From assembly GCA_016743945.1 (NCBI GenBank), contig JADGFI010000006.1:62001-126000 (forward strand): 64,000 bases of DNA. Direction: 5' to 3'. Source of the stretch: Desulfobacteraceae bacterium (GTDB taxonomy: Bacteria; Desulfobacterota; Desulfobacteria; Desulfobacterales; Desulfobacteraceae). The notes under the pieces are model-generated. The model was not told the DNA's origin and did no database searches. It saw nothing but the letters and a program-made list of their open reading frames with translations. Each line of letters opens with the position of its first letter. Positions within the stretch are counted from its first letter, which is position 1. Below are positions 58,110 to 64,000 of this stretch, piece after piece. The translations under genes and the position numbers were made by a program.

Positions 58110-58575
58110 ATGAATTTATAACTATATTATTTAAGAACCTTTATCACCCTGGCCGAAGCAAAAAATTTTACAAAAACGGGGAGACAGGTTAACCTTTCAC
58201 AGTCGGCCGTGAGCATGTAGATCAAACGGCTTGAAAATGAGGTGGGCAAAAAACTATTTGACAGAATCGGTAAAACCGTCAAGCTGACGACACAAGGAAA
58301 TATATTGATCAACTATGCCATGCGCATCGTCAAAGAACACGACGAGGCCGTGGCGGCTCTGCCAAATCAGAACCTGGGCATTGGAAGCCCTTGAGAAAGC
58401 CGGGATAGAAGATGGCCTTCCCATACTTCCGGTATCCAATATCGCCCTTCACAAGACCAGAAAAGTCTCATCGAAAATTATCGACTGCTTCTCCGAGTAT
58501 GTCATAAAGTCCTTCAGGAAAAAACTGAAATATAGGGCAGGCACGTTTATATGGAATTGCCCGGGGTGTCGGTGA
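58110..58575 (+). pseudogene. Decayed LysR-type transcriptional regulator
   Basis: Reading from ATG 58110 gives a clear LysR helix-turn-helix: YYLRTFITLAEAKNFTKTG, then VNLSQSAVSM and IKRLENEVGKKLFDRIGKTV. It is broken by a TAA at codon 4 and a TAG after SAVSM, both single-base changes from Gln codons (CAA, CAG). After about codon 88 the frame is lost. A downstream piece in another frame (about 58375-58530) reads GIEDGLPILPVSNIALHKTR, which resembles the end of a LysR effector domain. Most of that domain is deleted. Confidence 0.85.
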
Positions 58576-58590
58576 CGGAATTTTGCTGCC

Positions 58591-58619
58591 TTGACTATTT
58601 TTGGGAAAAAACTTATTTT
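58591..58619 (+). promoter_or_regulatory. Candidate promoter of the zinc-ribbon/protease gene
   Basis: TTGACT (58591-58596) and TATTTT (58614-58619) lie 17 bases apart, about 87 bases before the ATG. They match consensus at 5 of 6 and 4 of 6. A long untranslated leader would follow. Confidence 0.45.
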
Positions 58620-58705
58620 TGAATAAACCTTTTATTTGCGGATAATAAAACCAGAATTAATAAGGGTCTTGCGACAATCACACTCCCCCTTAAAGCGAGT
58701 ATTTC

Positions 58706-61700
58706 ATGAAACACTGCACCTCCTGCGGTCAAATTGTTGCCCAAAGCATTACAACGTGCCCGGCATGCGGATGCCATCTTGTTGCAGGAACGGCATTTGT
58801 CGATGATTATCGCATTTTAGAAATCATCCATGAAGGCCGCTCCTCTCTTGTGTGTAAGGCGGTGAAATTGAATAGCATCAAGCCTGTCACCATCCGGTTG
58901 TTCACAGAACAATCCGGTGTCAGTGACACCATAGCCCTTCGGCTTCAAACCGAATTAACGGCGCTTGCAAAACTGCCCCCGGATCTTTTTGTCCAGCATT
59001 TTGCCATTAAAAAAAGTTCAACCCATCACTGGTATAGGGTCAGTGAATGGGTGGAGGCAGACAATTGGGGCACCATTTTTGTTACCGGAATGTTAAAGGA
59101 CCAACGGCGGATAACCACTCTGTTTTATAATATTGCTGCAGCCCTGGAGACCCTTCACGCCCATGGCCATTTCATGCCCTATCTTATCTTGGATGACATC
59201 TTAATCCCCAAGGACAACACCCGGAACATGGGGGTTAAACTAAATTACAAACTATCCCGATTTTTAAACCCACAGGCCACTCACCACGGCCCCATGCTCC
59301 AAAAATTATTGACCTGCCATCCGGATATCATCAATGACCGGGCCATTGATTTTAGAACCGACATCTGGTCCCTTGGAAAAATTTTCAGTGAGCTATTGAC
59401 CGCCGATCACAACCTTGTTGATTTTTCAGCCAGGGTGGACCAGCTCAAAGTGCTGGATCCGGAACTGGGAAGGTTAATCAGGATCATGTTGTCCGATGAT
59501 CCTGATTTAAGACCCCAGACCATGACCCAGGTGGTATCTGCCCTGTCCCGGATTTTAAACCAGATGCCCCACAGGTCCATCTTTCCCTCTGCTATCAAAC
59601 AAAAGCCAAAACTGCTCAAGGAACTAAACTGGTTTAAACGAATGGTAATCCTTCTGCTGGTTCTCCTTGGGGGAATTGTTGCGTTCACTACCTATTCATG
59701 GTTCCCTAGGGGGACCCATCAGAAAAAAAAAGAAATTGTTTTTTCTGATGTTATTGAGGCCTATGCCAATTCTGTTGGCTTCATCATGGTGGAATACTGG
59801 CTGATGGATTCAAAGACTTTGGTCTATAAAAACAAAGTAGAAGGAACGGCCTTTCTGGTGGACAACCAGGGGTATTTGTTGACCAACCGCCATGTGGCAT
59901 GTCCCTGGCTTGAGGACATGACCCTTTTTAAAACTTACAGCCAATATAAATTTCTTGGACGAAACCTGGAATTTGGCCATCGCATGTTCCTCTGGTTTGA
60001 AGGCAAAAAAGCCTTTAACCGCCTGCCGGGTCTTGGAGACAGCCATGAACTGGCAGATGCCTATTTCCTGGCCTCGGCCTTCCAATCTGCGGGGAAAAAC
60101 AATCTGCAGATTGCAGGGGTCCCCAGGGCATCCAGTAAAACAGGTGAGATGATCAACTCTCCCTTTAAGCATGATTTTGCCGTATTAAAAATTGATACCA
60201 TACCCGAAGGCCTCACCCCCCTGCCCCTTGGGCCCGATCTGGATGCAGCTGAAATCCAGCGGCTTTCTCCTGTCATCATCATGGGATTCCCCTTTGGAAG
60301 CAGAACCCAGGATGCCCATATCAACGTCAGTGTCACCCGGGGCCATGTTCGGCGCAGTACAAAAGAAATCATCCAGGTTGATTCTTCCATTTACAAAGGA
60401 AACAGCGGTGGACCTGCCGTCAATGCCCGGGGCCGGGTCATTGGCATCGCCTCGGGGGTGATGACGAATCAGCCCACTTCCCAGGCGCCAACCCATACCC
60501 CCCTGTCTGATTTTGGATTAATTCTGCCCATTTCAAGACCGGCTCAATTTATCAAAGACCTGAAGGCAGGCCAACCGAAATGGGATGGCATTTTAGATTT
60601 CACCTTGGAGGCCAAACTCCGGCAAATCATCGATCTTGCCCTGGAACATAAATACAGCCAGGCTGCTACTCTCGCAGATACCTTGCTTAAAACCGGCAAG
60701 GATCCGATACTCTTTTATACCGGGGCCATGCTCCACTTTTGCAGCAATGACCTGGGGACAAGCCAACACCTTTTCACCCAGCTGATTTCCGTTGACCCAG
60801 GCAATACCACCGCAAGGCTCATGCTCCATATCATTGACTGGATACAAAACCAGGACACAAGCCATGACCTGACAAAAGAATTACTGACCATGGATTGGCA
60901 GCACCCGGATGAATTTTCAGGATATCTTGCAAGGGTGCTGGACAAGGGACTAAAAATTGACCCAAACCGTGTTGATTTTGAAAACAAGGCAGAAAAAGCC
61001 TGGCGGCTTTTTATCCAGGGCCTGATCATGGAACGCTCAAACAAAAATGACAGCATGGAACTATACAAGGAGACGGTTCTAACGGCCGGTGCCAATGATT
61101 ACCTGTATCTCCTTGCTTTTGCAAGATTGGATAAGCTTGTGGAAAATCAGCCGGAAAACCAAACCCAAATAATAAAATTCCAAAAGACAGCCGAGAAGAA
61201 CCGGGAAGGGGTAAAAGAAAAATATGCGGCTGCCGTTGCTTTGATCAACCAATTTGAATCCCCCCAAACCGATCATGACGAGAAAATAAAAGCCTATACG
61301 GCCCTTCTGGAACTGATACCGGACAATCGAACCGTCATTGGCCGGATCGCCTTTTTCCATGCCATGAACTCCGAATGGGAAAAGGCCTTGGCATTTATTG
61401 ATCGTTTCTCGTCCATGCCTTCCCGGGAGACATCCCTGGGTCTTAGCCTCGGGCTCTTAAAAGGGGAGATTCTCAACATAATGGACTCTCCTGAAGCGGC
61501 AAAGGCATATCTCATGGCGTTCCAATCCCGGATCCAGGCCCCTTGGTATGGCATCATCAGCAGACACCTTGCCCAAGGGACCCCCATCAAAAAGCTGGTA
61601 AACCTGGCCGGCCGCAACCCGGAAAAACTGATCACCCTTCACACGGCCCTGGGTCTCTGGGCCGAAGGACTCGGGGACAAAAAGATGGCAGCACACCATT

Positions 61701-61795
61701 ACAGGGAGGCTTTGAGTACCTATCTGGACGGGTGGAATGAATACGACCTGGCCCTTTCACGAATTATCCGCCTCAGAACCTCCCCTGGAAATTAG
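58706..61795 (+). CDS. Zinc-ribbon / pseudokinase / transmembrane trypsin-like protease with helical C-terminus
   Basis: A 1029-residue multidomain protein. A zinc ribbon (Cys4, Cys7, Cys18, Cys21) begins it. A Ser/Thr-kinase-like domain spans ~30-290: FRTDIWSLGKIFSELL is the conserved late helix, but VAIK reads VTIR, the HRD loop reads HFMPYLILDD and DFG reads YKL, so catalysis is unlikely. One membrane helix lies near 313-333. A trypsin/HtrA-like domain follows with His396 (TNRHVA), Asp490 (HDFAVLKID) and Ser567 (GNSGGP), then ~400 residues of helical, TPR-like repeats. The kinase fold would be cytoplasmic and the protease periplasmic. The substrate and ligand are unknown. Confidence 0.85.
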   Translation: MKHCTSCGQIVAQSITTCPACGCHLVAGTAFVDDYRILEIIHEGRSSLVCKAVKLNSIKPVTIRLFTEQSGVSDTIALRLQTELTALAKLPPDLFVQHFAIKKSSTHHWYRVSEWVEADNWGTIFVTGMLKDQRRITTLFYNIAAALETLHAHGHFMPYLILDDILIPKDNTRNMGVKLNYKLSRFLNPQATHHGPMLQKLLTCHPDIINDRAIDFRTDIWSLGKIFSELLTADHNLVDFSARVDQLKVLDPELGRLIRIMLSDDPDLRPQTMTQVVSALSRILNQMPHRSIFPSAIKQKPKLLKELNWFKRMVILLLVLLGGIVAFTTYSWFPRGTHQKKKEIVFSDVIEAYANSVGFIMVEYWLMDSKTLVYKNKVEGTAFLVDNQGYLLTNRHVACPWLEDMTLFKTYSQYKFLGRNLEFGHRMFLWFEGKKAFNRLPGLGDSHELADAYFLASAFQSAGKNNLQIAGVPRASSKTGEMINSPFKHDFAVLKIDTIPEGLTPLPLGPDLDAAEIQRLSPVIIMGFPFGSRTQDAHINVSVTRGHVRRSTKEIIQVDSSIYKGNSGGPAVNARGRVIGIASGVMTNQPTSQAPTHTPLSDFGLILPISRPAQFIKDLKAGQPKWDGILDFTLEAKLRQIIDLALEHKYSQAATLADTLLKTGKDPILFYTGAMLHFCSNDLGTSQHLFTQLISVDPGNTTARLMLHIIDWIQNQDTSHDLTKELLTMDWQHPDEFSGYLARVLDKGLKIDPNRVDFENKAEKAWRLFIQGLIMERSNKNDSMELYKETVLTAGANDYLYLLAFARLDKLVENQPENQTQIIKFQKTAEKNREGVKEKYAAAVALINQFESPQTDHDEKIKAYTALLELIPDNRTVIGRIAFFHAMNSEWEKALAFIDRFSSMPSRETSLGLSLGLLKGEILNIMDSPEAAKAYLMAFQSRIQAPWYGIISRHLAQGTPIKKLVNLAGRNPEKLITLHTALGLWAEGLGDKKMAAHHYREALSTYLDGWNEYDLALSRIIRLRTSPGN

Positions 61796-63108
61796 TTTTT
61801 TTTCAAGTCAATCCAGGCGTCAAGCCGTTGTTTCACAATTTTTTCATATCCCCTTTGGGTGGGCGAATAAAACCGCTGATTTTCCAAGGTGCTAGGCAGA
61901 TATGACTGGGGAACATACCCGTCCTTATAATCATGGGCATACTTATACCCTTTTCCATAGGTCATCTGGCGCATCAAAGATGTGGGGGCATTGCGAATAT
62001 GAAGGGGGACAGGCTGGTATCCGGTGGCGGCAACCACTTGTTTCACAGCCTTATGGGCCGCATATACGGCGTTACTCTTGGGAGCTGTGGCAAGATATAC
62101 GGCTGCCTGGAACAAAGAGCCATCCCCCTCGGGACGGCCCAGTATTCGAAAAGACTCGCTGGCATTCAAGGCCATGGTCAAGGCACCGGGATCTGCCAGG
62201 CCGATATCCTCGGTTGCAAACCGGATCATGCGCCGCAGCAGATAATAGGGGTCGTCTCCCGGGGCAAGCATCCTTTCAAGCCAGTAGATAGCAGCATCGG
62301 GGTCACTGCCCCGCAGGCTTTTGATAAATGCCGAAATCAAATTGTAATGCTCTTCACCCGCCTTGTCATATAAGAGGGATTTTTTTTCAATGGCCGCCTC
62401 AATATCCGGGGCCGAAATAATTTTCTCCGGGCCAAAATGGAGGGCGGCGGTTTCAAGGTTGGTCAGGCCGATCCGGGCATCCCCGTCTGAAACCCTTGCA
62501 ATGTGGGCCAGGGCCTCGGAGGAAAAACTTTCCTCTGCCCTGCCCAGTCCTTTTTTCTGATCGGTCAGCCCACGCTTTAAAATTTGCAGGATATGGTCAT
62601 GCCCGAGGCTTTTCAGGGTAAACACCCGGCACCGGGAAACCAGGGCCGGATTCACTTCAAAGGAAGGATTTTCAGTGGTGGCACCCACCAGGGTGATCAG
62701 ACCGTTTTCAACATGGAACAAAAAGGCATCCTGCTGGGACTTATTGAACCGGTGGATTTCATCCACAAAGAGAATGGTCCGCCGTTTGTACAGGTTTCTT
62801 TTTTCCTTGGCCCTGTCAATGATCTCACGGATATCTTTGACCCCGGATAAAACAGCTGAAATCCGGACAAACTCGCTTTGGGTAACCTTGGCAATGATAT
62901 TGGCAAGGGTTGTCTTGCCGCAGCCGGGAGGACCCCATAGAATCATGGAAAAGACCCGGTCCTTTTCAATAGCCTCGTGCAGCAGGCTCCCAGGGGCCGT
63001 AATCTGCTCCTGGCCGATCAATTCGCTTAAACTGTCCGGCCGCATCCTGTCCGCCAAAGGGGCGGATAGATGCAGCTGCTCCTGGGCGTTTGATTCAAAC
63101 AGATCCAT
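61792..63108 (-). CDS. rarA: Replication-associated recombination protein RarA (MgsA)
   Basis: A 438-residue AAA+ ATPase. Walker A is GPPGCGKTTLA, Walker B is ILFVDEIHRFNKSQQD, and the sensor segment is LVGATTENPSFEV. A clamp-loader-like C-terminal domain contains AIYWLERMLAPGDDPYYLLRRM. RarA acts at stalled replication forks and the lesion response. ATG 63106-63108 lies inside the end of der (14-base overlap), which suggests coupled translation; no clear Shine-Dalgarno. The stop overlaps the convergent protease gene stop by four bases. Confidence 0.95.
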   Translation of the reverse strand: MDLFESNAQEQLHLSAPLADRMRPDSLSELIGQEQITAPGSLLHEAIEKDRVFSMILWGPPGCGKTTLANIIAKVTQSEFVRISAVLSGVKDIREIIDRAKEKRNLYKRRTILFVDEIHRFNKSQQDAFLFHVENGLITLVGATTENPSFEVNPALVSRCRVFTLKSLGHDHILQILKRGLTDQKKGLGRAEESFSSEALAHIARVSDGDARIGLTNLETAALHFGPEKIISAPDIEAAIEKKSLLYDKAGEEHYNLISAFIKSLRGSDPDAAIYWLERMLAPGDDPYYLLRRMIRFATEDIGLADPGALTMALNASESFRILGRPEGDGSLFQAAVYLATAPKSNAVYAAHKAVKQVVAATGYQPVPLHIRNAPTSLMRQMTYGKGYKYAHDYKDGYVPQSYLPSTLENQRFYSPTQRGYEKIVKQRLDAWIDLKKN

Positions 63109-64000
63109 TGGAAGAAGTTTTCTGGTCCCGTTCTCTTTTTTTCCGGCTCTGGTCTTTTCGCTGCTTGTCCAATTTGGTGGTAATCTTTTTCTTTTTTTTC
63201 TGAATCCGTTCAAACTCCCTTGTGTTGCCTGAAAAAACAATTTTACCTGTTTTCTCCCGGAACATCAGTTTTATGGGCGTAAGGCTCAGGGGAATCATCT
63301 GGCGCAGCTGGTTTATCAAGTACCGCTTATATGAAAAATGGACCGCCTTGGGGTAGTTAACAAAACAGACAAAACACGGAGGCCTGGTGGCCACCTGGGT
63401 GGCATAGAAAAATCTAAGACGCTTGCCCTTGTGCAAAGAGGGTTCCTCTCGGTAAACCGCATCTTCAATGATCCGGTTCAACACCCCGGTATTGATTCTG
63501 TGACAATATTCCGCGTGAACCTTGGCCACTTCATCCAAAATCTTATGACATCGCTGGCCGGTCAGGGCCGAGATGGTCATGGCAGGGGCATAGGCAAGAA
63601 ATTTTGACATGCTTCGAAGTTCTCTGAGAAATTCTTTCTGGTCCTTTTCCCGTTTGTCCACCAGATCCCATTTATTGAGAAGAAAGATTGCACCGCAGCC
63701 CCTTTTTTCTGCATATCCGGCAATGGTGATATCCTGGTCTGTGATCCCTTCCTCGCAGTCAATGAGAATAAGGGCCACGTCACAATCATCCAGGCTGTCC
63801 AGGGCCTTGATGATGGAAAATTTCTCCAGCTTTTCCGTCACCTTTCCCTTGCGCCGGATACCGGCTGTATCCTTGAGGACAAACTCCTGCCCCTTGTGGG
63901 TAACGCTCAGTTCAATGGCATCCCGGGTGGTCCCGGCTTTTTCATTGACCACCACCCGTTTTTCACCGAACAACCGATTGGCAAGGGATGATTTTCCCAC
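63095..64000 (-). CDS. der: Ribosome-associated GTPase Der (EngA), C-terminal part
   Basis: The frame runs off the right edge of the window, so the first G domain is missing. What remains starts inside the P-loop (VGKSSLANRLFGE) of the second G domain. It then has the switch/G3 region DTAGIRRKGKV, which is typical of Der domain 2, and NKWD. The KH-like domain follows (YPKAVHFSYKRYLINQLRQ). It ends in a strongly basic tail of about 45 residues, longer than average. Der is needed for 50S assembly. Confidence 0.95.
   Translation of the reverse strand: MGKSSLANRLFGEKRVVVNEKAGTTRDAIELSVTHKGQEFVLKDTAGIRRKGKVTEKLEKFSIIKALDSLDDCDVALILIDCEEGITDQDITIAGYAEKRGCGAIFLLNKWDLVDKREKDQKEFLRELRSMSKFLAYAPAMTISALTGQRCHKILDEVAKVHAEYCHRINTGVLNRIIEDAVYREEPSLHKGKRLRFFYATQVATRPPCFVCFVNYPKAVHFSYKRYLINQLRQMIPLSLTPIKLMFREKTGKIVFSGNTREFERIQKKKKKITTKLDKQRKDQSRKKRERDQKTSSNGSV

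Noticed and set aside
58198..58220. In-frame TAG in the LysR gene as pyrrolysine readthrough
   Set aside because: Some related sulfate reducers use pyrrolysine, but LysR regulators do not contain it. A TAA stop, a frameshift and a large deletion in the same gene show plain decay.

Overview
The window looks like the chromosome of a Desulfobacterota (former Deltaproteobacteria) sulfate-reducer-type bacterium, probably of the Desulfobacterales. This is inferred from the gene complement (a thiolase with an extra ~35-residue segment, a TLP1-type thiolase-like protein, a short ArgA-like acetyltransferase, a hybrid CheA with two CheW-like parts) and from the moderate base composition. No rRNA gene or unambiguous taxonomic marker lies in the window, so the family-level assignment is tentative. 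REGION 1 (1-27972, all minus strand): one near-continuous information-processing super-cluster. In transcription order it reads tRNA-Thr(TGT), tRNA-Tyr(GTA), tRNA-Gly(TCC), tRNA-Thr(GGT), a decayed second tuf gene, rpmG, tRNA-Trp(CCA), secE, nusG, rplK, rplA, an L10-type leader, rplJ, rplL, rpoB, rpoC, a strong internal promoter, rpsL, rpsG, tuf, then the S10, spc and alpha operons from rpsJ to rpoA, which runs off the left edge. The tRNA-tuf order matches the Escherichia coli thrU-tyrU-glyT-thrT-tufB operon. That makes the pseudogene an in-place relic of tufB and leaves one intact tuf in the window. fusA is missing between rpsG and tuf, and adk and map are missing between secY and infA. S4, S14, L33 and L36 all keep their zinc-binding cysteines. 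REGION 2 (28389-31493, plus): a lipoprotein lytic transglycosylase of the MltD type with three LysM repeats, a tRNA-Arg(CCT) 5 bases downstream, and a U32/TrhP-like tRNA hydroxylation protein 13 bases further on. REGION 3 (31601-41364, plus): a chemosensory operon with hybrid cheA, cheW, cheB, cheR and a HEAT-repeat/receiver protein, joined by overlapping stop and start codons to a class A penicillin-binding protein and an N-acetylglutamate-synthase-like acetyltransferase. No chemoreceptor or flagellar gene is present, so the output of the pathway is unknown. REGION 4 (41499-46274, plus): a tripartite export locus (TolC-like, HlyD-like and two ABC-2-type permeases) with no ATP-binding subunit in the window. 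REGION 5 (46278-53503, minus): a tightly packed run, in transcription order a 51-residue membrane protein, an AI-2E-family permease, gyrA, radC, a small cysteine-motif protein, pgk and an unrecognised 351-residue protein. REGION 6 (53615-58575): a thiolase, an NRDE/TANGO2 protein, a TLP1-type thiolase-like protein, an atypical short-chain dehydrogenase, and beside it a decayed LysR-type regulator with two in-frame stops and a frameshift. REGION 7 (58706-64000): a 1029-residue protein joining a zinc ribbon, a kinase fold without catalytic residues, one membrane segment, a trypsin-like protease and a helical C-terminus, then rarA and the 3' two-thirds of der on the opposite strand. The zinc-ribbon/pseudokinase/protease protein is the best candidate for something poorly described. 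The chemosensory/cell-wall operon and the ATPase-less export locus come next.
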